In this document: one piece after another, positions 22,445 to 34,470 of the stretch | How the letters are laid out: every line of letters starts with the position of its first letter | Numbering within the stretch: position 1 is the first letter of the stretch | NCBI GenBank assembly: GCA_934045905.1 | Contig: OW203763.1 | Coordinates: forward strand, 41,012,724 to 41,076,723 | Reading direction: 5' to 3' | Length of the DNA: 64,000 nucleotides | DNA from: Leuctra nigra | Taxonomy: Eukaryota; Arthropoda; Insecta; Plecoptera; Leuctridae | Notes under the pieces: model-generated | Seen by the model: the letters and a program-made list of their open reading frames with translations, nothing else | Databases searched by the model: none | What the model was told of the DNA's origin: nothing | Program-made: the position numbers and the translations under genes

Positions 22445-23775
22445 GTGAACGCTAGAAGGCAATGTTTTACGAAGTGAAAACTACTATTATAATTGTATGA
22501 CGCATTTAATCCTTTACTATTAATGCACAGATTTGACCTTGAGCTCGGAAGTTGCGTTACGATAGACCTCTATAGAAATCGTCATTTCAGCCCATTTTCA
22601 ATCAAACCCGGACTCTTCCTGTAGATAATTTCGAGCCAAATAAAGTGCACACAATTTCAATCGAATCCGTTGAGTATTTCGAGAGATATTGCGTGGAATG
22701 CACAATATCATGGAAAAACACACTTTTTTCGAAACTTTGAAACTTCAGGAAGCCGTGAATCCATTGGCAGTGAAGAAAATACAATTTAACTCTGTGGACC
22801 TTGACTCAATAGAACCACTTGAAAAGCAACATTTAAATGTAATTAGATGTTATTTTGGGGGTTGAAAATGTTGTGTAGGGTGGGGGAGGGGGGCGCAAGA
22901 GAACTTTTCTGACATATGGACATTTTGCCCGAGTGTACCTCCTTACGTCACATCGCATTTTGAAAATGATTTGAGTATATTGAAAATTGAAAGTACCATT
23001 TAGGAATCAAAATTGTTTTGTTGTTAAATGTTGTGATTTCTGCAGAGATGCGTATTTATTTAATCAGGTTGAATCTTATTATGTGGAGACCTGAATAAAA
23101 TCGCATTAAATTCTACTACTCAGTCTTGACCATGGGCCTCAAGTATACTTTGTGCTTTTTCGATCGTGACCAAATAGCAGTGAGGAAAGTAAGGTCACGT
23201 GAGAGCGGTCAGCCAATGACAGAAATGCTCTTCTCTCTGCTTTAATCTAATCTTGATAGTGTGTCTCGTGTTTCTTAGCTCATATTTTTAAACGTTGGAA
23301 ATCTTTTATTATGCTGTAATTTTTTATGTTGTGTATTTGTTTCGTATAATTAACTCATTTAGGAATGCTTTCAGATTCAGAATTTGGATTCGTTTAGATT
23401 CGTTCATACCTTTTTCAGTTGTTATTTTCAATATTCTAAGTAGGTTTATTAATTTGGAAACTGACACTTTGGGTTAATTCTTCACTGAACAGATCCATTC
23501 ATATTTAATTATTGTTTCGGTTTGTTTTGAAAAAATATCAAGATTTAGAATTGAGTTGCTATTGAGATCGGTAGTTCAGTGAGGGTCAAGTCAATTGTCA
23601 CGAGCAGTCAATTCGTCAGCAAGAGTGGTTCAAGGATTGCGCCATCTATTATACTTTGATCAGAAAATATTGTGATAGGTCATGTGTTACATGGCGGGGC
23701 ACTCTAGTCTTATATTAAACAATAAAACACATGTCAAATGACCAGTAGATTGTAAATAAAGTTAATTACAGAAGT
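22445..23775. other. Unannotated AT-rich stretch
   Basis: Short ORFs only, none with a domain. No repeats were seen apart from short A/T runs and a G run near 22880. Confidence 0.5.
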
Positions 23776-23779
23776 AAAA

Positions 23780-23852
23780 AAGATAATCCCTGACGGGGAA
23801 TCGAACCCCGATCGTCTGCACCCTAAGCCAATGGGCTAACCAAGCGGCTATT
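23780..23852 (-). repeat. tRNA-like SINE head (Pro-like anticodon region)
   Basis: Minus strand reads GCTTGGTTAGCCCATTGGC (D-arm like), CTTAGGGTG at the anticodon position, a good T arm CGGGGTTCGATTCCCCG and a T run just after. The 5' acceptor strand does not pair with TCAGGGA, so it is a tRNA-derived repeat rather than a tRNA gene. A degraded copy is at 34425-34470. Confidence 0.55.
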
Positions 23853-24165
23853 GTTGCCACTAAGGAATTGTTGCGTTAGATGTCAACTTAAGTTGCTATA
23901 TGGTGTCACTCTGGAATTTGAACTAGGTATCTAATGTGTTCGCAGCTCACTTGCACGGTCTACTACCGTGTCGTGTTCATAATACAAGGCCGTTTCCACA
24001 CACGGTTTTACTCTGGTGTAAATAGCATACGCCTTCTTGCGCGCACGCCGAACTCTGGTGTAAATAGCATACGCCTTCTTGGGCACACGGCGAACTTCTG
24101 GTGTAAATAGAATTTGAACCTCTTGCGGGCACGGCCGCCGTGTGAATAGACACGCCGTATAATTA
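23853..24165. repeat. Dispersed repeat R, copy 1 (includes U motifs)
   Basis: Near-identical in reverse complement to 34195-34425: shared AATTGTTGCGTTAGATGTC, CACTTGCACGGTCTACTACC and two TCTGGTGTAAATAGCATACG blocks. Confidence 0.8.
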
Positions 24166-24169
24166 TGAA

Positions 24170-25011
24170 CTCTGTTTATTTTAATTTCTTTTATACTTAC
24201 AATAAAATCACTGGCCAATGTATAATTATATTTACATAATATCACATTGTGATCACATGAAGATAAGTCAAGGAATTGGATAGTATTATCTTCATATGAC
24301 CTTCATTCAATCTCCTCATACATAATAATAGGAAGCATTTCTAAATAAATACTCTTCGATGAAGTTGTAGAAAAAATGAGAGCTTTACCATTACAATAAA
24401 AATAAAAAAGTAAACACCGATAAGTTCCTCAGTACTTTCTTGCATAAGTTATAAAGGTGGCTTAACCAATCGGGGCATGGTCGCAGATCTTCATAATTTT
24501 TTGTCTACTTCATGCCATACATGCCATACACAATCCCTGAAAAAATTAAACATTTCTCGTGTCTAGTTTCTGAGATAATTTGAGTTTTCTCCCCCATGTT
24601 ATCTTATGGCAGCCAAATAAAATCGTGTCACATTTAGGCTAATAATGAAGATCTAATTTTTATGTAGTCCCAAGTTCCCAACTTTAAACAAAAAACTTCT
24701 TTTCTGGTAGATATATGGATATCCTAAGGAAAAAAAATAAAACAATAAACGTGTGCTATTTTAAAAGTTACAAACCAAAATCGAAATGATTTTCCTATAG
24801 GTACCTCCTGTGTTAAAGTTTTGTTCATTCTCGGAAGACAATAAATTGAAACCTCATTATTAGACAGGAGTTGCAATTTAAAAGATATTAAATGATTTTT
24901 TATACTTAACTATAGTTGAAATGCTAGAAAAAGTAATTCGTTGTGGTAATTTCAGAAAATAAATAATTTTGGGTTTTCGATTGGTTGAGCCATAAAGTTA
25001 AACAATCATCA
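24170..25011. other. Sequence downstream of the Pil1-like gene
   Basis: AT-rich. It probably includes the 3' UTR of the minus-strand gene ending at 25012. No canonical AATAAA was seen on that strand and no repeats recognised. Confidence 0.4.
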
Positions 25012-25319
25012 TTACAATCCATCATTTCCTCCATTATGGTTCAGATGTTGATGCCACTGGAATTCGTAAGGACTTCTGCTTGTTTGATGGTTGGATGTCG
25101 AAGACCTGCGGCGTTCTGGAGTGTCAAATGGATTGGAACTTGGTTGAGTGGAATGGTACGTTTGCGGTGGAGATCGAAATGGTACGCTGTGTGCATTTGG
25201 TGAGTACGGCGGTGGCAATTCATTCAAATTAGGAGCGGTTGGCGATACGGGGTTGGTCAGATCTTGTTGTCGTACTAAATCCTTGGCAGTTGCGACAATG
25301 CGATCGGCTTCCGCAGAAC
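25012..25319 (-). CDS. Pil1-like gene exon 5 (Pro-rich tail)
   Basis: 308 nt after CATTTAG, to a TAA. It encodes SAEADRIVATAKDLVRQQ and then the low-complexity tail with PPPY, NPF, RRRSS and a final NHNGGNDGL. Confidence 0.85.
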
Positions 25320-27381
25320 CTAAATGAAATGAAAATATTACATTTCTTTATATATCAAATGGTTACACAATAACAATTTAGAGTTAGTAACATTTTAGTC
25401 AACAGATAGTATTAAAAGAATTATTTGCGTGGATTTCGTCACATTTTCTAAAAGCTGCTTATGAATTTAAACATTTAAACAAATCAGATTTATTCTGAAT
25501 TTGGTGAAAGTTTTCTGCAATTTTATTTTCTGAAGAATTAATCAGAAATGAACAAGGTACTATAAAAAAACTATAATATAATAATACAAATCAATATAAA
25601 TTTTATTTTATCATTATTTCACCTGAGTTACAATTAAAAAATTATTATTTAATATCTCAATATTATTTTAGGTACTACCTACTAATAAATATTTCTTACT
25701 CTCTTTTACTCCTGGTTTTGATTTTATCATTTGCAAATAGGTATCATTCTGCAATTTTGAAGAACATTTGGATATTGTTTTCAAACAAGATTAGATAATA
25801 TTATAATATTAGTTGGATTATTTATGGATTTTGAAATTGAGCAGATATTTATTTTTATCTGCAAATGTAGTCAACTTTAAACAATCCAATGAGTGCCTCA
25901 ATAATCAAGGTAATAGATCTAATTAGTGAATTTTATCAATCTGTGAAACACAATTAGTTTACATAACCATGATTTATGGAAAATTAATTAAAATCTTGAG
26001 AAATCAATAGCATAAATTAAATAACGATATTTTGGAAATGATAGAAGCACCAGGAAAAACGAGTTTCATGAAAGCTTATTCTACCTCAATGACACTATCA
26101 ATATCATCAATGAAGATTCCAGAAAAGAATATCTACACATGAGCTCGAATTCATACCTTGGTATTCGATTTCGTGCATGAGTTTGTCTTGTGGGTCCGGT
26201 AAGAGGCTGGCAATATCTTTGCTTGCGTTGTGAATTATTCCACATTTTGTTGACATTTTAACGTATGATTCTGACAGCTTTAAAATGCCAACTTTTACTC
26301 GAATAAGCTTCACAGATTCGTTTTCTTTGACACGGTCCAATACTGTAGAAGATAAACAATCAATAAAAACATGCATACAATATTCTTGGACGTTGAAATT
26401 CCCCAAAATCCCTATAAAATGAGAAATGTACCTTCCAATTTCGCCAAGTCTTTTGTCCGTTCAGCCTGAGCCAGTTTGATTTCCAATTGCCTCACTTGCT
26501 CGTCGTCAGATTTCCTGGCAGCTTGTTTGAGATCTTTTCTGATTCTTGATTCTCTTCTCTCACATGTTGTCACATTGTTCCGGACTTGATCGACTTGCTG
26601 TTCACCTTCCAGGATCATCTCAAATTGCCGAATGAAAGATTTAAACTTATCTAGAAATTAAATTAAAACAGAAAATTTAAAACTGTAAGTAGTGAAAATA
26701 TTATTAAAATAAAATGTACAAACAGAAATTTGCTAACAAATAAATAAAGTACTAAAAGCAAAATAACAATTTCTTTCTTTCGTCTGTCGAAAACTGACAG
26801 CTAACCCCTGAAAGCATGCATCACAGATAACAGCAACGTCGTGCGTTGAGTCTACCTGTCAGGGGTAACGGATGACTAGTTTCTAACAATGGAAATGACA
26901 AACAACATGGGTTTGCCGAAACACCTTCTCACATACCGATGAATTCTCTTTGTGTTTCTGTCCAAAGATTACTCAGTTCAGCAAACTGTAAGAATGTATC
27001 TTGCATCGCTTTCAATTCATTAGTGTGTGACCAACGTAGCAAGTCCTGACTGGCCGTCATTTGAGCTGTCATCAGCGACTTCGCCGACGATCTAACATCA
27101 CGCAAGCCAGACAAAACTAAATGCAAATCTTGATGTCCGCTACTGAACGATTTCAGTCTTATACTGCTTCTGGAAAAAAAATCATTCAAGGTTATATAAA
27201 AATGTATAAAACTCAATTCTCAAACCGTACACGTTTTAACATTATTTTATTTTTAAACCATCTTGAAAGATAAAAATAAATCCAGGTATAGTGAACACAA
27301 TAAAAAAATCACAGAATTGATTTAAAAAAATATAATTGCAATGATGACTCACCTACGAATTGCTTTACTTGCTTTATCCAT
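25012..27381 (-). CDS. Pil1/LSP1-like (eisosome-type) BAR/coiled-coil protein, five exons
   Basis: Exons on the minus strand are 27381-27353, 27169-26937, 26650-26432, 26342-26157 and 25319-25012. Joined they give 975 nt (324 codons plus stop) with GT/AG introns. The N-terminus is short and basic (MDKASKAIRRSSIRLKSF). Residues 15-225 are predicted helical and highly charged. By eye they follow fungal Pil1/LSP1: a WS..N helix, REFIDKFKSF, ILEGEQQ, then RQLEIKLAQAERTKDLAKLE and a C-terminal LPD block. The tail (about 245-324) is proline/serine rich with PPPY at 258-261 (WW-domain ligand) and NPF at 285-287 (EH-domain ligand), suggesting endocytic or membrane-scaffold partners. Pil1/LSP1 are membrane-sculpting BAR proteins in fungi. 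Membership here is an inference from motif order; another AH/BAR family such as CIBAR/FAM92 is the main alternative. The gene structure itself is secure. Confidence 0.8.
26157..26342 (-). CDS. Pil1-like gene exon 4
   Basis: 186 nt after TTCTACAG, leaving in phase 1 at GTATGA. It encodes LDRVKENESVKLIRVKVG, then SESYVKMSTKCGII and SLLPDPQDKLMHEIEYQ. Confidence 0.85.
26432..26650 (-). CDS. Pil1-like gene exon 3 (charged coiled coil)
   Basis: 219 nt, a multiple of 3, after TTTCTAG, leaving in phase 1 at GTACAT. It encodes DKFKSFIRQFEMILEG through QAERTKDLAKLE. Dense in K, R, E and Q, as expected for BAR-type helices. Confidence 0.85.
26937..27169 (-). CDS. Pil1-like gene exon 2
   Basis: 233 nt after the acceptor TTTTTTCCAG, leaving in phase 1 at GTATGT. 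It encodes SSIRLKSFSSGHQDL through ETQREFI and contains the W-containing helix. Confidence 0.85.
27353..27381 (-). CDS. Pil1-like gene exon 1
   Basis: 29 nt, MDKASKAIR plus two bases of the next codon, ending AG/GTGAGT. The ATG lies in an A-rich context downstream of GC-richer sequence up to about 27730 that probably holds the promoter and 5' UTR. Confidence 0.8.
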
Positions 27382-28784
27382 TTTTTCTCTCGTTTAATAA
27401 CAAAATTCTTCTATTTTCATCTAAAACCATAGATTTCTATTGACAAATTCTATCAAGTCCTAAAATGTTGGCAACTGCGAGAAACTGCGCTGTCGGTTCG
27501 ACGTTGGTGTCCTTCTGCTTCAGCAGCTCGTACCGTGTCGGTTTGTTTGGCCAATAAAATGCACGCCGCACTCGCAGCTGTTTGGGTCGCTGAAGGCTCA
27601 AGAGTGGATCCAGCAGCTAGCGACACCACATTCAGAGGCGGCAGATTACAAAGACGAACCGTTATTTCCAAACCATCTCCCAAATACTCATTTATTCCAC
27701 TTATCGGCAGGTATAGGGAGGTGGTAGTCAAATAAGTTACAACTATTCAAACGCCCTTTCCCCAAGTAAGAAGTGCTTCATATTAAAATAATTATTTAAG
27801 ATTGAATAATTTAATTATTTCTAGTTATTAAATATGAAATATAACTAAATTGGAAGCTCAAGTGAAATCCGGTGAATATTAATGACCAAAATTTAAAATA
27901 TAATCAATAGTCATTCTTTTTTAACATTGTGTTTCATTTCAGTGATTTTGATCTTCATTATCTGATTTTACAAAGTACTCTGAAATTTTGGATATTTCAA
28001 TCCATCAGTGACCTGTGAGTATAAAGTGAATAGTGAATATTTTCGTGTACTTACCTATATTTCGTGTATAATAATTGAGCAGTATTATGACAAAAAAGGA
28101 AATTTTATATTCTTAATCCTGAAATACGGAGTTATTAGAATTCAAATTATAAATTTTTTTAAAATTATATGCCGTAATATTTGCTATTATAATTATACTT
28201 TATCCGTCGATAAAGTGTATTATGAGTATTCGATCGATTATATTTTGGAAATCACAGCTATTGGTTCAAAAAATTTGATTTAAAGTTATGCTTTCGTTAA
28301 AATATATTATTAAACCAAACTGTTAGCACTCTATTTTAAACAACGATTAAATGTTACCTGAGATTGTTTACCGATTATTAAATGAAGAATAATATTTTAT
28401 TTTGAAAAATCCTTTTTGGCATTGCTGTTCAATTATTATACAAATGACAATATTGTTTAACAGGTAGGTAATCAATACTTTAAACAAATATTGAAATATT
28501 GATTTTAAACAAATATATTAGAAAGAATTATAATTTTCACTTTCAAACGCAGATATTTTCGTGTCATGTCACAATGCAATAAAATTGTTTTTTTATACGC
28601 AATGTTTCGAAAAAAAATCCCAAACTATATTTTAATTATAGTTTAATTATGCCAATACCGCATTTTCTCTGAAAACATTAAAACTCCTCATAGCGAAAGA
28701 CATGCGAATTCATGTCTCAAGTTTGTTTTTATTTTTCCAAGGGACGATTACATTTTGTGTTTACACGATACTATTACGTTTATT

Positions 28785-28990
28785 TATTTATTTTATTGTC
28801 TGTTTGCAGCAAATGCAAATTGCAAAACACAGAATACCAAAATCAAATTAAAGAAAATTAAATTACATAACATATTTAACAGTACGAAAGAATTAAATAA
28901 TGAAACATTTCTAGAGATATCAAATAACTAACAATGAAATAGGATATTAGTATACAAGAAAAGTAATACAATTATGATAATAATAATAAT
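28785..28990 (-). mobile_element. Probable LINE 3' UTR tail
   Basis: Minus strand ends GACAATAAAATAAATAAATA, a typical LINE tail, with AT-rich non-coding sequence before it. No RT sequence is left. Confidence 0.35.
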
Positions 28991-29381
28991 CTTCGATAGT
29001 ATTCCTTGAGACAGGACCCATTGATGTATGTAATGCATCTTGACATTATGGAAATACATCTTTATATTATCCTTCATTTCGTATTTTTTATAAGATATTT
29101 CGTGAATTATGAATTAGCTTGAATTTATTTCTGAACTAATTTATGGACTTGGCCCATTATTTGGTAGCATACTTTTTCGTGCTTCATTTGTAGATTTCGC
29201 ATTTTTTTATTGTCAGCGCCAGAACTAAGCTTTCCGAGTGAGATTTATCATAATTCCATCAATATTCACAAAATTTGTGAATTGATTTTGAACAAAGTTT
29301 TGATCTTTTAATTTCCATAGAAAAAAATTGAAATCAGTTCCTATTGCCCTATCATTTTAATTACAACATTACACAGAGATA

Positions 29382-29581
29382 CTTGCACAACTAAAAATCG
29401 CTCAATAAATCTGATGACTAAAGAATGTTAGTCCAAGCGATCTCCTAATCTCACTCGCTCTAGTAGGTAGGTCACCTATCATTTTAATAATAATAACAAG
29501 CATTGATTAATGATTGTTAATGATGACCACACGCAGCAGTCATTCAAATTTGTTCCCCGATCATTTTTTATTTTGCCAAGT
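29382..29581. mobile_element. MITE family M1, copy 2 (degraded left end)
   Basis: Shares CAATAAATCTGAT, CCAAGCGATCTCC, TAATAACAAGC and AGCAGTCATTCAAATTTG with 3011-3217. The right end CCAAGTG is followed by TA; the left end is worn. Confidence 0.65.
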
Positions 29582-29785
29582 GTACATGCACAAATACTGG
29601 GACGAAAACAAGTAAATCACTATCAACTTTTTCAAATGGAATTCGATTTAATAAATTTGTACTCGGAATATATAACACATAAACATGCTCAATAAAAATG
29701 TCACTGCGAAAATAAATATTATTTTCATAGTGTCATCCTTGTCGTTTTCGATGGTCTTTAGAACATGTTTGTCGTTCTGATCATT

Positions 29786-29986
29786 AGGCTCAGAAAACAC
29801 GCGGGCGTTTTTTTCATGCCCAGTCGCGCGGTTTTTCGCCCTGGGGAGTTTTACACGCGCGTCTTTTGCGCGTCCCGTGTGTTCGCTCCCATAAGATAAG
29901 ACTCAATACTTCCTATCTGCTCGGCGTCTCGCCGGCGTTCGAACACTTCGGCATGGCATGAAAAAACGCCCGTGTGTTTGCAGCCT
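29786..29986. mobile_element. About 200-bp GC-rich palindromic MITE
   Basis: AGGCTCAGAAAACACGCGGG and GCGTTTTTTTCATGCC on the left match the reverse complement of GGCATGAAAAAACGCCCGTG plus TGTTTGCAGCCT on the right. No ORF. Confidence 0.7.
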
Positions 29987-30131
29987 TGATCGCGATCACG
30001 GAACTGCAGGGATATTGAACAGCGATTTATAGATCCACTATTGGACTCCTGGCAAGTTTGATTCTTGAAATACACGCCAGTGTTTACTCGACGACGTGAA
30101 AGTGTAATGCAATGTTGGCTTATGGGATTAC

Positions 30132-30558
30132 AATAGGGAAGTCTCGTGAAGATTTGAATTCAGAATAATATTTATTTTATGAAAGTTGAGATGTTGCTGA
30201 ACACAGATGTGGTATTATTTTTGTTGTTGGACGAATAGTTCTCATGTAATTAATTTACAAAGTTTGATAGATCTCCTCTCATTTAAAAACAAGAAAATTG
30301 GCAATGACATCACAGTTTGCTATATTGCCATGGCAACAAGGGAATCCCCATGTCAACACAATGTTCAAGACTTGGAAATGACATCACAGTTCTGATTCTT
30401 GTTAAAGGCCGTTTTTCCCGCCAAAAATCCTATGATATTTGAACTCGATTTTTATGAATGAAAATTTAAGATTCACAGGTAATAAGTGTATTGGTCATTT
30501 TTATTTGTGTTTATTTATAGAAATTTACTAGAATAAAATTTCATGAGACTTCCCTATT
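30132..30558. mobile_element. MITE family M2, copy 1 (AATAGGGAAGT ends)
   Basis: TIR AATAGGGAAGTCTCRTGAA at both ends. The interior matches 49162-49601 (GAGATGTTGCTGAACACAGA, GACTTGGAAATGACATCAC, GCCGTTTTTCCCGCCAAAA). Confidence 0.8.
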
Positions 30559-30689
30559 ACTCACGGCTCGCCACTCTTGGCTCAAATATAAAATATTTCG
30601 AGATGTTTCACGCCCAAATGATGTGATGGGTGGGATGGATATTTGAACACTGCGTGAATATTTTCAACACCTGAGTAAAAATTAAAGTG

Positions 30690-30780
30690 CAATTTAGAGT
30701 TCCGTTTTTAATTTATTTATTTTATAATACAAAAAAATACAAATTTACAATTTTTATTGTACAAAATTACAAATAGGTAC
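30690..30780 (-). mobile_element. Probable LINE 3' tail
   Basis: Minus strand reads TTGTAATTTTGTACAATAAA and then AAATAAATAAATT, a common LINE tail shape. No coding part was seen. Confidence 0.3.
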
Positions 30781-31116
30781 TGACGTAGTTGCATTATTTG
30801 CTCCACTATTATTTGCACATTATTTGCTAATATACCGTTTTTGCGTTATTTTTCTTATAATCAATCACAAGTCCAAAAACCACTTGGCAAGAGGTTTCCC
30901 CCAATTGTCTGCAATTGTGATTGGTTAATTGAAGAAAACGCAATCGCAAAACGCAAAACGCAAAACGCAAAAAGCTAACTGGAATATAATGATTATGTAA
31001 AGATAAGATCAAATCGACCAAAAAATGTGTCAGCCCCAATAGACAGAACTAATCTGTGAATATATAAATCAATAAAGTGTCAAACCGGCCATACTGAATA
31101 TTTCAATTATGTGAAA

Positions 31117-31316
31117 GGCCCGATTCACAATTGACGCAGACGGACGACGCGGACGGACGACGGAGACGGATACGATGTTTAGGTATGACCATAGACGAAG
31201 GCTATGTCTATGGTATGACATATTCACTCTGGCTGTGCACAATCGGACGCGGACGGACGACGACTTTAACATCGTATCCGTCTCCGTCGTCCGTCTGCGT
31301 CAATTGTGCATCGGCC
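31117..31316. mobile_element. 200-bp GC-rich inverted-repeat MITE
   Basis: GGCCCGATTCACAATTGACG, CAGACGGACGACG and GGAGACGGATACGATGTT on the left are mirrored on the right. The centre has its own small hairpin (ACCATAGAC/GTCTATGGT). CpG is much denser than in the surroundings. Confidence 0.75.
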
Positions 31317-31810
31317 ATAAGGTAATCATATAGGTACCTTAGAAAAATAATAGAATATCTAAAATACACAGTGAAGGGGAGGGGCAAATCAAAATGTAGG
31401 GAGGGCACAACAATTATACAAAACAGCATTTTATAATCTTTTCACACACCACACACACATACGCATGAAAGCAGTGAAGGGAGTGGAGGGGTGGGGGGCA
31501 GGTGTACTGTGGGCAAGGGTACGGGATGCTGGTCTCAGTAAAGCTTTAAATTTCCCAAACGGATTTAAAGGGGATTGACATGATATTTATTTGCAATTTA
31601 TTTAGCAGAAATACAATTTTTCAAATATGCTTTCTCTAGTTTTCCTAATATTTCTAAATACATTTTTGCCATTGAAAAGCTTTATTTAAAATTTACCAAT
31701 TTTTATAAGTTGCAAATATTTTTTTCTGTGCTTTCCTATTTTTCGTTAAAATTCTTGTCAAATGGGGAAAGAAACATTGGTTGTTGCGCGACTCTGGTCT
31801 CAAAGGGGCG

Positions 31811-31833
31811 CGGGGGGGGGGGGGGGGGGGGGG
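31811..31833. repeat. Poly-G tract
   Basis: G homopolymer of about 22 bases. Similar runs occur near 3600, 3910, 39332, 39686 (as C), 43411, 46156 and 47796, mostly inside transposon ends. Confidence 0.9.
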
Positions 31834-31929
31834 ATGATTGCGGGGGATTTATAATTTCAAACTTCGTTATATTATTTTATATTGTCCTTTCCAAATTTAT
31901 TGTAGGCGCTTTTCAAAATCTTACATTGC

Positions 31930-32400
31930 TTATTGTGCTGCAAGCGCGAGCGATTTTGTCGCTTGTTGCAGGCACTTTTATGGAAACGATTGGAGACAAA
32001 ATGGTTGACGAAATGATTTGAAATTTTAACCGTGATTAGATAACTTTTTCGCTTTGATAATTTTAGTAATAATTAGTTGATTTTTGGGGAAAAGGGCATA
32101 TTTTCTTGTCTTGCTGGGTGCCTTATGAATTTAATCATGATTACAATTTGAGATCAATTGGTTAACGGGTTTGGTCTCCAATCGTATCGGAAATTTTATA
32201 GTTTTGCGCGGTTTTGTTGAATAACCGGCGCCTAATTAACAAGAAAAAATCATTCAAAAATCCAAAAATTATTTAAAAATGAAAAAGTGCTACTAATATA
32301 CAATCAGACTGATCATGTGAACAACCTGTCCAAGTTACACCCACTTATGATACAATTTTTCTCTCTTGCTCAAACGGCCGAGCGCTTGTATCATGTTGTT
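31930..32400 (+). mobile_element. Palindromic repeat family P, copy 1
   Basis: Begins CTGCAAGCGCGAGCGATTTT. An internal inverted repeat pairs ACGATTGGAGACAAAATGG with TTTGGTCTCCAATCGTATCG around a middle TAATAATTAGTTGATTTTTG. It ends with AAACGGCCGAGCGCTTG. Four further copies: 38440, 41386, 43965 and 45290. Confidence 0.75.
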
Positions 32401-32813
32401 GTTAACAGCAACAAGTTTTAGTGGACTCGACCAGCCATTTTGATATGAATTGTTATAAGATAGCGCCAAAAGGCGATGGATTGAAATGGTAGCCAGCAGG
32501 TCATCACGTCACCACCTAGGTATTATTTATAGTGAGCAAGTTTTCATCGCTAGTCCAGGGCGCTGTGAGGACGATTGCCAGCTCTCTCAGACATCATTGT
32601 GAACGCCGAACTATCGCATTAGAGGTGAGGACGTCTTAAGCCGGCACCTCGCCGTCACTCACTCAATACTCGTCCCAAAGAGAACGCTTTCACGAGCCAC
32701 GGGCGTTAGAGAAGTTGCAGCACCCACAGGCGCGTGGGGCCCAGGGCCAGGGGGGCAAAGTTGGATCGAATCAATGCTATAAGAAAATAAAAACATCGAT
32801 ATAAATATATATA

Positions 32814-33364
32814 CCGGGTGGCGCAAAAATATCACCTTGATTGAGAGGTCACTCCGACAGAACTATAAAAGATCAAGAGCTGAAACTTTCAAGCAATGTA
32901 CAAAAGAAAATTTAATGTGTGCAATTTTCAGAAATTTTTGATAAATGAGAAAAAAGTAACAGACATTTGAATTAAGATGTTAAAAACAGTTTATACCAGA
33001 GTTATAAAACTAACAGTACTTGACAATCATTGAAAACAAAAATAAAAGATTCGTGGTCACTAATTTTGATATCCCAGATTCAGAAATCTATATTACAATG
33101 GAAACATCGTCTGCGCATAGTCCACAAGGAAAATGGTGAACCGAACAACATAAATTTACCTAATTCGCCACGACGTAACTATAAATCAATTCTTCAAACA
33201 AGTCAATTTTATGGTTTATTATGTGTTTACAACTTTAACTTCAATAATTTACAACTTTTTTCCTATACAACAAAAATGTTTTACACTTGCATTACATTTT
33301 GGTATGTTTTTTAATATGGGTAAAATTTTAAAACTCTACCAGGGGGATTTTTTGCGCCACCCAG
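32814..33364. mobile_element. 551-bp mariner-like element, TA-flanked
   Basis: TIR CYGGGTGGCGCAAAAA at both ends, flanked by TA (32812-32813, 33365-33366). The interior ORF at 33030-33314 has no transposase signature that I can recognise, so it is probably nonautonomous. Confidence 0.8.
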
Positions 33365-33369
33365 TATAA

Positions 33370-34194
33370 TTATTATAGGTTGTAACGAAAACTTAATTTG
33401 TATTTAATCTAATCTATCGATTGTTCTGGTTGATACTGGTTGGGCTATAGAATAAGCGAATTAATCGTTATTTGGCCAGTTTGACACTGGGAGGACGTCG
33501 TCAAAATCTATACAATTGAAAATCACAGTATTTTTTAAATTAAAATTATAGTAATTGAAAAAGAGTTAGTTGTGACTGAAATATAATAATTTTGAAATTA
33601 AATATGATCAATCGACCAAAATTTGTGATCTAACGTGTTAAAAGGTACTAAATTCAACATTTCCAAATAAACAGCACACATGGCCAGATCCGGTCAATCT
33701 CCAGCCGAAAATGCAATTTATATAACAATTACTAATTCAATAGTAAGTAGTACTAATACTAATTAGATACTAATTAATAATGGCAGAACAATACAATTTA
33801 ATCAACAATCTAGTATACACATTAGGAAATGAGTTACTCTATTAGTAAATACCCTGAAAACTCCACAATGAGCGACTAGAAGCATTTGGCACCAAGCAAT
33901 AAGTTCAGCATAAACTGAGCCAAAAGTCTCGGTTATGGTTACAAAGTAAAAATGAGTAAACAGACTTGGAACGGTCTTGGTAACTTTGGCGAGCGTTCTA
34001 CTCTGGACTGATTTCCTCTTGCGTAACACGCTCTCATCATAGTTTTCAGTGGTGGGAATGAGAGGAAGTTAATGGTGACACGAATAACACGCATCAATCC
34101 CACATGTGTGTGTCTCACAGTACCTACTTGTGGTTGTGGGCTTTCGACTTGAAGCATGATCAGTTTGATTGTATAAGGAGCACTTTTTAGTATT
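33370..34194. other. Unannotated AT-rich stretch
   Basis: Nothing beyond short ORFs and A/T-rich runs. Confidence 0.5.
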
Positions 34195-34470
34195 TGCATC
34201 TGGCGTATGCTATTTACATCAGAGTTCGCCGTGCGCGCAAGAAGGCGTATGCTATTTACACCAGAGTAAAACCGTGTGTGGAAACGGCCTTGTATTATGA
34301 ACACGACACGGTAGTAGACCGTGCAAGTGAGCTGCGAACACATTAGATACCTAGTTCAAATTCTAGAGTAACACCATATAGCAACTTAAGTAGACATCTA
34401 ACGCAACAATTCCTTAGTGGCAACAATAGCCGGTTGGTTAGCCCATTAATTGGCTTAAGGCTGTTTGAGC
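34195..34470. repeat. Dispersed repeat R, copy 2 (inverted relative to 23800-24165)
   Basis: Two GTATGCTATTTACACCAGAG-like blocks, then GGTAGTAGACCGTGCAAGTG, ACATCTAACGCAACAATTCC and the start of the tRNA-like head (GGTTGGTTAGCCCATTAATT), which is broken after about 40 bp. Confidence 0.8.

Noticed and set aside
27535..27735. 66-codon ORF upstream of the Pil1-like gene
   Set aside because: No domain; most likely promoter or 5' UTR sequence read on the wrong strand.
33939..34343. 134-codon minus-strand ORF
   Set aside because: Its N-terminal half is the dispersed repeat R/U sequence.
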